The notes under the pieces are model-generated. The model was given only the letters and a program-made list of their open reading frames with translations, was not told the DNA's origin and did not search any database. The position numbers were made by a program, and so were the translations under genes. Shown here one piece after another: positions 1-9,240 of a DNA stretch of 44,438 nucleotides. Each line of letters opens with the position of its first letter. Within the stretch, counting starts at the first letter, position 1. Origin of the DNA: CAYJEQ01 sp964371155 (GTDB lineage: Bacteria; Bacillota; Clostridia; Oscillospirales; Ruminococcaceae); the NCBI GenBank assembly GCA_964371155.1, contig CAYJLI010000012.1:1-44438 (forward strand). Reading direction: 5' to 3'.

Positions 1-220
1 AGGAGCCAAAGATCCGAAAGTAGGGCTCGAAAGAGCATCGGAGCGACGCAAGGAGTGTCGTAGTAACAGTCCGGTGGACTGTTATGAGATGCGTAGATAG
101 GAGCCCTACCCAAGGAATCTTACCTTCTAAGGAAGAGTGAAAAGTAGCCACAACTACAAAAGCGAAGCTTTTTGTGGACGGTGTGATACATCAGCTTTTC
201 CCATAGAAGCCACCACACAT
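1..220. repeat. Folded, repeat-like noncoding segment upstream of the tRNA cluster
   Basis: No credible gene is visible. The sequence can fold into nested stems: 21-28 pairs with 101-108 (TAGGGCTC/GAGCCCTA), 35-39 with 88-92, a hairpin at 44-60, and a perfect 9-bp hairpin at 64-84 (TAACAGTCC, loop GGT). A further hairpin lies at 154-177. The core AACAGTCC..GGACTGTT recurs at 24518-24538 beside tRNA-Leu, so this looks like one copy of a dispersed repeat family rather than a unique RNA gene. It is cut by the window edge. Confidence 0.4.
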
Positions 221-222
221 GT

Positions 223-299
223 GGACCATTAGCTCAGTTGGTTAGAGCAACCGGCTCATAACCGGTTGGTCCGGGGTTCGAGTCCCTGATGGTCCACCA
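223..299 (+). tRNA. tRNA-Met (anticodon CAT), probably elongator
   Basis: A 77-nt cloverleaf with a 7-bp acceptor stem GGACCAT/ATGGTCC, discriminator A and an encoded CCA. The anticodon loop CTCATAA gives CAT. The D-arm AGCTCAGTTGGTTAGAGC and T-loop GGTTCGAGT are standard. The first acceptor pair is a proper G-C, which favours elongator Met over initiator; a lysidine-modified tRNA-Ile reading AUA cannot be fully excluded by eye. First of three tandem tRNAs sharing one terminator. Confidence 0.93.
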
Positions 300-306
300 T
301 TTATTT

Positions 307-382
307 AGGGGTATAGCTCAGTTGGTAGAGCAGTGGTCTCCAAAACCACGTGCCGAGGGTTCAAATCCTTCTGCCCCTGCCA
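307..382 (+). tRNA. tRNA-Trp (anticodon CCA)
   Basis: A 76-nt cloverleaf with acceptor AGGGGTA/TGCCCCT, discriminator G and encoded CCA. The anticodon loop CTCCAAA gives CCA. It starts 7 nt after tRNA-Met, so the two are almost certainly processed from one transcript. Confidence 0.95.
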
Positions 383-426
383 CTTGCTAATAAAAAGGTA
401 AATATATTTACCTTTTTTATTTATAT

Positions 427-502
427 GCTGGCGTGGCTCAGCAGGCAGAGCACTTCCTTGGTAAGGAAGAGGTCGGCAGTTCGAATCTGCTCGTCAGCTC
501 CA
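427..502 (+). tRNA. tRNA-Thr (anticodon GGT)
   Basis: A 76-nt cloverleaf with acceptor GCTGGCG/CGTCAGC, discriminator T and encoded CCA. The anticodon stem CTTCC/GGAAG encloses TTGGTAA, giving GGT. Last tRNA of the cluster; the terminator follows within 10 nt. Confidence 0.94.
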
Positions 503-510
503 GATGAGAG

Positions 511-546
511 CCTCGACACGTAAATGCGTGTTGGGGTTTTTTTGCG
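511..546 (+). terminator. Intrinsic terminator of the tRNA cluster
   Basis: A 10-bp stem CCTCGACACG/CGTGTTGGGG (with G-T pairs) and a 6-nt loop is followed by a run of seven T. Confidence 0.85.
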
Positions 547-866
547 TCTATAATTAAAATAGTTACAGTAATTACACCTTAATAAGCGTTATATAAAAGA
601 GCCCTCATATCTTTTGGCGTATATGGGGGCGTTCTTATGCCATAATACCTAAGTGAAAATACTATATACAATGCCTCACTCTACGAATTGTTGACATGAT
701 TTCTACACGGTGATATACTAATTTTAATGAGAGACATCACCACAGCCGCCTTAGACATATACTTTTTAACTTACTTCTCAGGCGATATCTACTGCATTTA
801 ATTTTTTATAATAGGTCAGAGTACGCTTAATACTATCTGCTGAAATAAATGAAAGTAGGGTGCAAG
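547..866. other. Intergenic region with one hairpin
   Basis: About 320 bases without a gene. A hairpin at 601-630 pairs GCCCTCATAT with ATATGGGGGC and is followed by the weak pyrimidine stretch GTTCTT, so it is at best a poor terminator. The rest is AT-rich leader of the downstream transporter gene; no convincing promoter was found. Confidence 0.4.
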
Positions 867-1811
867 ATGGTAAAAAATTCACGACTGCTAAATTTACCCG
901 TATCTGTAATGCCTACATTTGTAGGAGTGGCAACTTTAGGAAATGCCTACAATAGCATTGGATTTAGTTTTATTAGACATTTTAGCATATTTATGTTGTT
1001 TCTAATTTTTCTACTTTTTACAGGTAAATATATAAAATTCCCCGCTACACTTAAAAAAGACTATTCAAACCAAATAACTGCAAGCTTAATATCGGGATAT
1101 CCAATGGCTTTAATGATTTTAGCGGCATATATTTCGGAGAGTAGTTTTAAAATAGGTAAAGCAGTTTGGTTTTTCGGTATCATTCTCCATGCGACACATA
1201 TTATATATTTTACCTATAAGCATATAATTAAAGACTGGGATTTAGACTCTTTTCTCCCAAGTACATTTGTAACCTATGCAGGGATAAATGTTTCGGGAGT
1301 TGTGGGCGCACATATGGGTGAAGAGAAGCTTTTAGGAGCACTTATATACTTTGGAATATCCGCATATTTCATACTGCTTGTTCCGATACTTTACCGCCTA
1401 ATTAAATTAGATGTAAAAATACAAGTTTATCATTCTATGGCGGTAGTGCTATCGCCGTGCAGTATAGGGCTTGCGGCATACTTAGTGGTGGTAGAGGAAA
1501 AGTCATTATTACTAATATCGATGCTTTATGTATGCATATTGATTTCACTTAGCTTTATAATATTTTTGCTTCCAAAGTTTTTTGCAATCGCCTTTAACCC
1601 CGGATTTGCAGGGATAACTTTTCCAATGGCAATAGGTGTAGTGGCGTCCATGAGGATGCATGATTATCTATTATCCATAGAATACGATACCTTAGCAGAA
1701 ATTGTGAGGCAAATATCGGGCGTCCAGCTCTATCTCACAACGATGACGGTAAGTTATGTAGTACTTAACTTTATTATAGAAGCCTTAAAACTTGAGCGTA
1801 AAACGATTTAA
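867..1811 (+). CDS. TDT-family transporter (TehA / SLAC1-like)
   Basis: An integral membrane protein of about 314 residues with roughly ten hydrophobic segments, the size and profile of the tellurite-resistance/dicarboxylate transporter (TDT) family that includes TehA, malate permease Mae1 and plant SLAC1 anion channels. The N-terminal stretch LPVSVMPTFVGVATLGNAY resembles the conserved first helix of the family. The gene likely starts at ATG 867, which has AGTAGGG just upstream, rather than at the in-frame ATG 849 that has no ribosome site. The substrate (organic acid, sulfite or another anion) cannot be read from sequence. It stands alone and converges on the lipoprotein gene, with a shared terminator between them. 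Confidence 0.8.
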   Translation: MVKNSRLLNLPVSVMPTFVGVATLGNAYNSIGFSFIRHFSIFMLFLIFLLFTGKYIKFPATLKKDYSNQITASLISGYPMALMILAAYISESSFKIGKAVWFFGIILHATHIIYFTYKHIIKDWDLDSFLPSTFVTYAGINVSGVVGAHMGEEKLLGALIYFGISAYFILLVPILYRLIKLDVKIQVYHSMAVVLSPCSIGLAAYLVVVEEKSLLLISMLYVCILISLSFIIFLLPKFFAIAFNPGFAGITFPMAIGVVASMRMHDYLLSIEYDTLAEIVRQISGVQLYLTTMTVSYVVLNFIIEALKLERKTI

Positions 1812-1823
1812 CATAAGACGAAC

Positions 1824-1868
1824 AAACCACCCATTCCCGAGATTATCCATCGGGAATGGGTGGTTTTA
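1824..1868. terminator. Bidirectional terminator between convergent genes
   Basis: A 16-bp perfect stem AACCACCCATTCCCGA/TCGGGAATGGGTGGTT with a 9-nt loop is flanked by T-rich sequence on the plus strand (GGTTTTATTT) and by TTTG on the minus strand. It serves both converging genes. Confidence 0.85.
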
Positions 1869-1869
1869 T

Positions 1870-2748
1870 TTATATACCTGCCTTTTCAAAAAGAATAACT
1901 ACGCTTCTATTATCCATATAAACACTATCATAATAATTAATGTTAAGAATTAAAACATCATTTTCAGGATAAAGGCGAATTAGAGAACCGCCTGCAAATT
2001 CGCCCGAAAACAAGAAATCACCCTCCAAAGTTGCGGTGCGGTCATCGACTACCCATTCTCCATCACCCTGTATTTGGAGTGTCAGCAGTCCGTTGGAATA
2101 GTTTGTAGTCATATTGGTGTATGTATTAGCGGTCTCAAGCTCTCCGCTCTCGCTCGAATAGATGCTAAAATCATATGCAGTCCAGTGCTGGTCTTCCCCC
2201 TCGTTCCCTATAAGCTGAGGAAGAAATGCATCAGAAACAGATAAATCTTTAAGATACTCTACACCACTACCATATATATCCTCTATACTATGCGAAACAA
2301 ATACAGACTCGGGCATATTAACAAAGTGGAGAGGCTGAGAATTTGTGCTGCCTTCTCCGTCGATATAAAACTCAGCTTCACCTCTAAATAGTCGTGCATC
2401 CTTTATATAGGCATATCCATTTCCGAATTTTGGGCTGTCAAAAAAATGCACATGCACACCGTCTTCTTTGTAAGTGACATCCATCGTATCAGAGCCATCC
2501 CCAGCGCTGTTAAGCCAGTAAGTAAGAGTGAGATAATCCCCCTCCTCCTCTTCGGGCGCATCTTCTGCTACCTCATCGCTTACATCTTCGTTTGTGTCGT
2601 TGCCAGTATCTTCATTTTCGGTAGATATCTCCGACTGACTTTGGCTCTCAGCTTCAGAGGTGGTTTCACTCGGGGTAGCTTCCTCTGCACAGGCGGATAG
2701 ACTAAATAACATACCTATTGATAACAAAACCGATAATATCTTTTTCAT
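1870..2748 (-). CDS. Secreted lipoprotein of unknown function
   Basis: A 292-residue protein with a Gram-positive lipoprotein signal: KK followed by a hydrophobic core and lipobox LSAC, placing the lipidated Cys near residue 20. Next comes a Ser/Thr/Glu/Asp-rich spacer (about 22-70), then a predominantly beta-like domain with many aromatic and Gly residues. AAAGGATG precedes the start. No family is recognised; by layout it is an outer-surface ligand-binding or structural lipoprotein. Its neighbour upstream on the same strand is the macroglobulin-like giant protein, also extracytoplasmic, but about 190 bases of repeat separate them and co-transcription is uncertain. Confidence 0.75.
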   Translation of the reverse strand: MKKILSVLLSIGMLFSLSACAEEATPSETTSEAESQSQSEISTENEDTGNDTNEDVSDEVAEDAPEEEEGDYLTLTYWLNSAGDGSDTMDVTYKEDGVHVHFFDSPKFGNGYAYIKDARLFRGEAEFYIDGEGSTNSQPLHFVNMPESVFVSHSIEDIYGSGVEYLKDLSVSDAFLPQLIGNEGEDQHWTAYDFSIYSSESGELETANTYTNMTTNYSNGLLTLQIQGDGEWVVDDRTATLEGDFLFSGEFAGGSLIRLYPENDVLILNINYYDSVYMDNRSVVILFEKAGI

Positions 2749-2835
2749 TTTAATGGCATCCTTTCGTTTTTAGGTGGTGATAGAGATAACTCACACAATG
2801 TAGCGTGATTTAAATCGTCCCTCCGCACCGTCCAC

Positions 2836-2898
2836 GGGGTAGGGAGATATAGATTAAATTGCTGTGTGCAGGGATGCCCAGATGGCAAATTTATATTA
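2836..2898. repeat. Palindromic intergenic repeat, copy 1
   Basis: The segment contains GGGTAGGGA, ATAGATTAAATTGC and, after TGTGCA..TGCCCA, GGCAAATTTATATTAG, so it can fold into a long imperfect hairpin (TAAATTGC against GCAAATTTA). The same word order occurs in 9255-9390, on the other side of the giant gene, so the gene is bracketed by copies of one repeat family. Confidence 0.6.
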
Positions 2899-2935
2899 GT
2901 TTTCAATTATTATAAATAATATTTAGTATCAAAAA

Positions 2936-5900
2936 TCACCCCAACACAAGCGGATTTAGCTCAATCGGTGGTGCAAAATTTTCATTTAGATGAGCTGGCT
3001 TACCATTTGCAGATATATAAGCTAAACGCTCCTCATTAAGCTCTGCTTCTATCTGCTCTGCATCAGGTTTAATTGATTTTTCTATCCATGTAGCCTGATA
3101 GAAATCTCCATCTGTGGGGCATTTAGGCGGGGTGAGATATTCCCTTATGTATTCCTTTAGCTCTTCTTCAATTGTGTGCCGATGAACAATCATGCCTTCG
3201 CCCCAGCTGTGGTCGCTGAAAAACTGACTATCGCTCTTTAAAAAGTATTGATTGCTAATACTTACTCCATCACTTATATTGTCTTCAAGCTGTGGGTCAA
3301 CATGGTAGTAGACCCCGTCTACTTCAACCACCGCCCATGCATGGTCAACAAATACGCCATAGGTGGAAAGTGTCTGTCCAAATACATACTCGGCTTCAAA
3401 ACCAGCCTCCCTTGCAAGCAGTACAAAGGCGGAAGCGTAGTCTTCACAGCTTCCGAGTCCGAATAATAGTGGGGAAATTGCCCTTGTTTCTACATATGAG
3501 GGGGGAGTGTCCGTATCGCTCCCCCTGTACATCCAGATATCACTGCCGACAGGATCTGCAAAATGTGTGTTCTCGATTACATAGCTGTATATTGCGTGGA
3601 GTTTTTCAGTGTCGCTGTCATTGGGTGAGATAATCTCTGTTAGTGTTTGCTGTACTAAAGAGGTGACATACTCATTCTTATACTCATTATCAAGGGGATT
3701 ATATTCACTGCCCGAGGTGCTCATATTTTCCGTGGTTTGAGTAGTGTCCTCTGCTACTTCGGGAGTGGAAATATTCTCTGCTCTTGGAATAATTGCCCCC
3801 ATCATACTTTCGCTGTTGTAGAGATATGTTGTATCAAAAACAGCTTCGGTATCGCTCACTTTAATCATATGGTATTCGATATTATAAAATTTAGCTCCAT
3901 CTGCAAAACTCTCAAAGTTAATGATTATACGGCTGTTTTGCATATCACTCTCATAGTAAATATAATCTTCCGCCATTGTAGATATAATAACGGGTGGCTG
4001 GGAAAGAAGCAGCCTCATATTCGACGGCACAAAGTCCACAAAAGTGTATCTTCCTTTGGCGGCAAGCTCATCAAACTCTATCTCGTAGACTATTTTATAT
4101 AAATCACCATTTACATGCTGTATTTCCCCACGAAGCATCTCTACGTTCGGTGATATACTAAATTCGCTCTCTTCGATTAACCCTTCATACTCAATGAGTG
4201 CTACCGCTTCACCACTTACAAGACTTAGCGAGAAGTCTTGATATTCTTCATAACTTAAATTAATTGTGTGTGGTGAAGAAATTGGTATACTTTCTTCGCT
4301 TACTTCACCACTGATATCATAGGATATCACGGCAGTTTCTCCCTCGGTGGGAGGAGTAAATCTCGTAGCATACAGGCTAAGTGGCAATGCCGACATACCT
4401 CTGCTTTCAGGGTTGCTTTGCTCTTCTGCGATAAATCTAAGAAGTTTTTCCTCCTCTACATCACCGCCGACGAGCATGCTTGCCATTAAAAAGTCGGCTG
4501 TAAGCTCTACCGAATTATAATCCCCATATGATGGGATGTAGGCAGTATTATCCCCTACCACAAGTGCAGGTAATACCTCGCTTTCAAATAGCTCTAAAGC
4601 TTTTTCTTCATCATAGTAGGAGATGGCAGAGATATAATACATCATAGCCTTTAAATCGGGTGAAGGGCTTATGGGGCTCGATATCTTCTCAAATTCATCA
4701 AAATAGCTAAGCATTTCTTCTTCATACTCTTTTTCAAAGTCCATGGCGGAGATAATCAGATAAAGTGAGGCATACTTGCTGTGTGGATAAACGAGTGTTA
4801 AGCCATCTTCAGGTGTATCAAAGTTTCTAAGCTCATCTAAATTATACTCCATTAGCCTTCCACCATCGCTAACCCCAAGCTCATGTAGCATTACAGCCGC
4901 TTGAGCAGTGAAGAAATAATCCTCTGGGCCATTGTCATATGGAGTGAGTGTGTAGTAGGAGTTTTCATTGTCGGAAGAGTATTCATCCACGCTTATTAGT
5001 GTGGAGTAGGATTCTCCCTGCATCTCGGCTATCAGTTTATTTATAATTTTAGTCGCCATTTCAACATCATAACGCCTGCTGTCATCGCCAAGTATTGTTT
5101 GTGCCGCCATGTAAAACGGTATAGTATTTGGGTTATATACATGGATGCTTACACTGCCCCTATCGATTTCAGGGAGTGGGGTGCTATCATTTAAGTCTTC
5201 CCATCTCTGCACACGGGTTATGGCGGTAGTATCAACCACCGTAAATGGGAGCTTTACAGCATCGCTATTTTCACCATTATTTAGTGAGATTATAGCATAG
5301 TAATCCCCTGCTGTGAGAGGCTCTATTATTACATCGGTGCCATTTAGACCAGTAGTAGTCGTGGTAGTTCCTGTGATATTCATATTTGTGGCTGGGATGG
5401 GATTACTTGCAGATATATCGGTGTCGGCACTCATTGTGGAAGCTTCTTCAGCGCCATTTTTTTCTATGCTAACTGTAAAGTCATTCACCATATCATCATT
5501 TACTGCACTGCCCATTGCGGAGAGCGAGAAAGAAATGTTATCGCCCGAGAGGTAGTAGGGGGATATTATTGCACGGATGTAATAGGGAAGTGTGGAGATA
5601 GTGGAGGTAGCATTGTCCCCCATGCTTTTTTCATTTATTGCAAGTGCGGTAAATCTCCAATCGGTAAGCCTATCGGGTAGGGTGTAGTTAAAGGAAGCCT
5701 TGCCGTTTTCATCAGTTTTAGCAGTAATAATTCCTAAGCTGTCCCTAAAATCGTCACGGGTGCTATCATCAGCGCCGTAGGCATCAGCCATATCTCCACC
5801 GCCACCGCCTTTACCACCGCCAGTTGCTAAATTAGGATTACCACTAAAATACTCAAATATATTTTCAATAAGCGGTGCATGGTACGACCATGTTATAGTA

Positions 5901-8900
5901 GGGGTGTTTACAGAGCGCATATAGTAGAAAGTATTTAAAAAGTCGGGATCGTTTTCACGAAGTGCGAATACAGCTTCATCCACAAGGCTTAAAGCCACTG
6001 TGGCATTTGGCACAGCCTGCCCTTCCTTATCATTAACAATTACTTCCACCATTGCTTCTTCACTCGGCTTATAGCTCTCTTTATCGGTTGCAAGAGTAAC
6101 CTCTAAAGCTCTTTCTTCGAGAATGAGCTCAAAGTCTATGCTATTTAGTGGGTGGATGTATTTACCGTCGAAATAAGCTCCTGTGAGCTGGAATTTTGGT
6201 ATATTTTCTTCAGTGAGTGCAAGCTCAATATCTGGGCTTGTGTAAAGCTTGGTGGAAAGATAATCAAACTGATAACTGCTCAGCATTATATTGCCACTCA
6301 TGCCCTCACTAAGCTGTGATATGCTCAGAGGGACGGTCTCATTTGGCACAAACTCAATTGTATCGGGCGTATCTAAATAATCGTCTCGATCGGGTGAAAT
6401 ATTTGGCGATTCTATTAAGTAATTACTCTTATCCATATAGTAGATTTCGAAATTTTCGTAGGGTCGATGGAGATATACTTTGTCTGCGAAATTATCCCCT
6501 TTAGTATCGGTGAAATTGAGTTTAACAAAATAATTAATGTCGTCTATTCCAGACATTGGTAGGTCTTTTATAACTGCTTCGCCATTTTCATCGGTAGTTA
6601 CATTAAAGATTTCAACCACTTCTTCAACATACTGATAATCATATTCGGGCACAGTAAGGCCAGTGTATGGATCATGTCTTTCTCCAATTAAAGTTTCTTT
6701 CTGGTAGCCCTGATAAAGGGTAGCGGTAATTTCTTTTTCAAGCGCATCACCCTTTAGGCTATCAAGCCCATCTTCATGCTCCCAGTAGGGCATTGTATAA
6801 TCGGAAGTGTCGAGTTCATGAGCGTTTATATTGAGGTCAAGGGTTGTTTCAGAAGAGGTGATAGTCTCATTCTCCATGATGATATCACTCTTAAAGAAAG
6901 TTGCATTCTCTGCAAAGAGGAGGGGAACATCTATTTCACCAACTGAGGAAAGTCTAAAGTAGATGCCCGATGTATAATAATAATCACGCTCGCCGCTTGC
7001 AAGCCGATATATTTCGGAAAGTGGGTATGTATAGCTGAAATTACCGTTTTCATCGGTGGTTATATATAGGCTTCTCTCGGCTGGAACATCGTCAATATAG
7101 CCATATGCATCTACCATCAATTCGCTATTTGCATATGGAGTGCCATTGAAATAACTTATGTTACCACTCAAAACAATATCCTCATTCCAGTAGTAGAAGT
7201 CTTTGTCCAACTTAACATCCGCTATTAAATCGGGCACTTTGTAATCGGATATTTCAATATTTTCGCCAAAGGATAAACTTCCTACAAAAACATCCTTCTC
7301 CACCTCAGTACTAACAAACGGTGAAAGTGAAATTTCATAATATCCATCACCTAAATCTGCAAAGGGGATATTGCCACTGAAGCTTCCATCTTCATTCATG
7401 GTGATTTTAGCTTCATGAATTACATTTTGCCCATATCCCTCAAGTAGGACTACATTCAGATTTTCTGGAATAGTACCACCCTCCCTCGGGTGGAGCGTAC
7501 CCCAAAATGATATATTATCAGAATTGCGATATATGCTCTTATCGGTGTATATATAGCCATATGTATTCTTTGAAAAATCGCTATTGTAATCAGTAGTGAG
7601 ATTTAAATAATCACAGTGAAGCGCACCGTCTTTAGAGGTGTAGTAATAAAAAGGTGTATGAGAATATCTATCGTCGCCTTGCTTTTCCTCGTCGAGTTGT
7701 AAAAAGGCAATACCGTCTTCGTTGGTCTTGGTGGAAGAGGTTTGAAGCTCTGAGAAATTGCCATAGCTAATTGCAGTTTGTGATATCGGTGCGGCGGTGC
7801 GTGAATCGTTTAACCAAAGCAGTGAAGTAGCCGTGCGAGATTCGCTGTAATGAGCCACGGGGCTTATTTGTATGAGTGAATAGAGGGTGTCGCTCCTATC
7901 TTCGCCATCCACATTGGTAATTACGATATATCTGCCCACGCTCAGTGTCTGAGGTAGATATACGGGGTAGAGGTCGTTTATATAGGAGGTGTTTGGCTCT
8001 ATTTCAATCGGCTGTGAAAAATTTAGAACCTCCTCATGTTTATCCGAAACTACAAATGGAAGAGGGGCATTCATTATAGCCTCCATATAATAGAGATAAT
8101 CCTCTAAATCATCCACACTATATACCGAAACAGTAACATCAACCATAGTGCTTTGCTCAGCATTTGCACCCTTGCCCCTGCTGTATACATCCTCTTCAAA
8201 GAGTAGATAGGGAGTTTCGTCCGGGAGGAATGTCTGTACCGAGGAATCAAATGAATTATAGACATCCGATATCGAAAGAAGCGGATAGCCCTCCGATTTT
8301 TCGAGGTCGTGCTCTAATGTAATTGCTGTGGATAATGTATTGCCATTTACATCAACTAAATCGGCAGATATATTTATCTCTACATTGGTACCATCGGGTG
8401 AGAGCTCATAAAATTCGTATAAATTGTAGTGGTATACCGCAGTATTTTGTATATACTCCCACTCACCTGCAAGCGGAGGGGTAAAAGATACATATTCCTC
8501 CATCTTTTCAGGCTGTGATGTAAATGAGAAACAGAGAGTGTCGCTATAATTGTAGTCCATCGCCTCAAAGGATAAAAACGCAAAGTCATCATAGACAAAA
8601 TAAGCCTTCATTAAAGGCTCTACATTAGAGCTTGAGGAGGCGATACTAAGGGTGTAATCCGTATTTGATAAAAGTGGTGACACTGGGGTAATTAAGTAGC
8701 TATTATTACCCATACTCGAAAATTCAAATTCGGATTCGGGCATGAATGAAATAGCCTCCTTAAGATCATTTTCCTCATATTCTATATCAGTGGTGAGCAC
8801 AAAAGTGGAGGTGGGAGTGATGCCGCTTGGTGTGCTCCTATGTGCGAGCAGTATAAAATCATCGAAACTCTCCACCTTAAGTCCTGAAGAAAGCTGAGTG

Positions 8901-8962
8901 AGGGCAAAAATCCCCACAACAACAATCAATGCTAATCCGATATATATCCCTGTTTTTTTCAT
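2936..8962 (-). CDS. Alpha-2-macroglobulin-like protein with C-terminal transglutaminase-like domain
   Basis: About 2008 residues, held outside the cell by an N-terminal signal anchor (MKKTGIYIGLALIVVVGIF). I place the start at ATG 8962, preceded by GGAG, not at the in-frame ATG 9076, which would add 38 residues with no ribosome site. The chain then shows macroglobulin-type beta domains; a bait-region-like part near 950-1060 (DKESYKPSEEAMVEV, ALSLVDEAVFAL) ending in a Gly-rich loop; and the conserved A2M core (KASFNYTLPDRLTDWRFTAL). Where a thioester CxEQ should lie, near 1290, it reads GDDSRRYDVEMA, and there is no Cys in that half-helical region. The last 200 residues form a transglutaminase/protease-like domain with a plausible triad Cys1839 (GSCEDYAS), His1874 (DHAWAVVEV) and Asp1889 (YHVDPQ). 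Bacterial A2M proteins usually trap attacking proteases; here the covalent chemistry may have moved to the C-terminal cysteine domain, which is inference. Confidence 0.85.
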   Translation of the reverse strand: MKKTGIYIGLALIVVVGIFALTQLSSGLKVESFDDFILLAHRSTPSGITPTSTFVLTTDIEYEENDLKEAISFMPESEFEFSSMGNNSYLITPVSPLLSNTDYTLSIASSSSNVEPLMKAYFVYDDFAFLSFEAMDYNYSDTLCFSFTSQPEKMEEYVSFTPPLAGEWEYIQNTAVYHYNLYEFYELSPDGTNVEINISADLVDVNGNTLSTAITLEHDLEKSEGYPLLSISDVYNSFDSSVQTFLPDETPYLLFEEDVYSRGKGANAEQSTMVDVTVSVYSVDDLEDYLYYMEAIMNAPLPFVVSDKHEEVLNFSQPIEIEPNTSYINDLYPVYLPQTLSVGRYIVITNVDGEDRSDTLYSLIQISPVAHYSESRTATSLLWLNDSRTAAPISQTAISYGNFSELQTSSTKTNEDGIAFLQLDEEKQGDDRYSHTPFYYYTSKDGALHCDYLNLTTDYNSDFSKNTYGYIYTDKSIYRNSDNISFWGTLHPREGGTIPENLNVVLLEGYGQNVIHEAKITMNEDGSFSGNIPFADLGDGYYEISLSPFVSTEVEKDVFVGSLSFGENIEISDYKVPDLIADVKLDKDFYYWNEDIVLSGNISYFNGTPYANSELMVDAYGYIDDVPAERSLYITTDENGNFSYTYPLSEIYRLASGERDYYYTSGIYFRLSSVGEIDVPLLFAENATFFKSDIIMENETITSSETTLDLNINAHELDTSDYTMPYWEHEDGLDSLKGDALEKEITATLYQGYQKETLIGERHDPYTGLTVPEYDYQYVEEVVEIFNVTTDENGEAVIKDLPMSGIDDINYFVKLNFTDTKGDNFADKVYLHRPYENFEIYYMDKSNYLIESPNISPDRDDYLDTPDTIEFVPNETVPLSISQLSEGMSGNIMLSSYQFDYLSTKLYTSPDIELALTEENIPKFQLTGAYFDGKYIHPLNSIDFELILEERALEVTLATDKESYKPSEEAMVEVIVNDKEGQAVPNATVALSLVDEAVFALRENDPDFLNTFYYMRSVNTPTITWSYHAPLIENIFEYFSGNPNLATGGGKGGGGGDMADAYGADDSTRDDFRDSLGIITAKTDENGKASFNYTLPDRLTDWRFTALAINEKSMGDNATSTISTLPYYIRAIISPYYLSGDNISFSLSAMGSAVNDDMVNDFTVSIEKNGAEEASTMSADTDISASNPIPATNMNITGTTTTTTGLNGTDVIIEPLTAGDYYAIISLNNGENSDAVKLPFTVVDTTAITRVQRWEDLNDSTPLPEIDRGSVSIHVYNPNTIPFYMAAQTILGDDSRRYDVEMATKIINKLIAEMQGESYSTLISVDEYSSDNENSYYTLTPYDNGPEDYFFTAQAAVMLHELGVSDGGRLMEYNLDELRNFDTPEDGLTLVYPHSKYASLYLIISAMDFEKEYEEEMLSYFDEFEKISSPISPSPDLKAMMYYISAISYYDEEKALELFESEVLPALVVGDNTAYIPSYGDYNSVELTADFLMASMLVGGDVEEEKLLRFIAEEQSNPESRGMSALPLSLYATRFTPPTEGETAVISYDISGEVSEESIPISSPHTINLSYEEYQDFSLSLVSGEAVALIEYEGLIEESEFSISPNVEMLRGEIQHVNGDLYKIVYEIEFDELAAKGRYTFVDFVPSNMRLLLSQPPVIISTMAEDYIYYESDMQNSRIIINFESFADGAKFYNIEYHMIKVSDTEAVFDTTYLYNSESMMGAIIPRAENISTPEVAEDTTQTTENMSTSGSEYNPLDNEYKNEYVTSLVQQTLTEIISPNDSDTEKLHAIYSYVIENTHFADPVGSDIWMYRGSDTDTPPSYVETRAISPLLFGLGSCEDYASAFVLLAREAGFEAEYVFGQTLSTYGVFVDHAWAVVEVDGVYYHVDPQLEDNISDGVSISNQYFLKSDSQFFSDHSWGEGMIVHRHTIEEELKEYIREYLTPPKCPTDGDFYQATWIEKSIKPDAEQIEAELNEERLAYISANGKPAHLNENFAPPIELNPLVLG

Positions 8963-9079
8963 AAAAGCACTCCATTCTGCCGCACAATGTCGGCATAAAA
9001 TAATAATCATAATGCTCCCACCCAACATAAGGGCAAGAACTATTTGGTACACAGGGGCGTTAATTGCTTTGCACATCGC

Positions 9080-9240
9080 CCCAAAGAGAATAGTTTAAAA
9101 ATTAAATATAAATCACTCGATTACTTTATTATACAATTTATTCAAAATAAAGTAAATCATAAAGCTATTTATATGAGGATTTTGTGAGGTTTATTTTATG
9201 TTTATTATATAAATATTACATAGGATTATTTATATTGTCC
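9080..9240. other. AT-rich leader region of the macroglobulin gene
   Basis: Very AT-rich. On the minus strand TATAAT lies at 9133-9128 but no good -35 box sits at 17 bases, so this is only a possible -10 element, about 165 bases ahead of ATG 8962. No gene is seen. Confidence 0.3.

Noticed and set aside
5050..5100. A thioester motif in the macroglobulin-like protein
   Set aside because: I searched the expected region by eye for CxEQ and found GDDSRRYDVEMA with no Cys, so I do not claim thioester chemistry.
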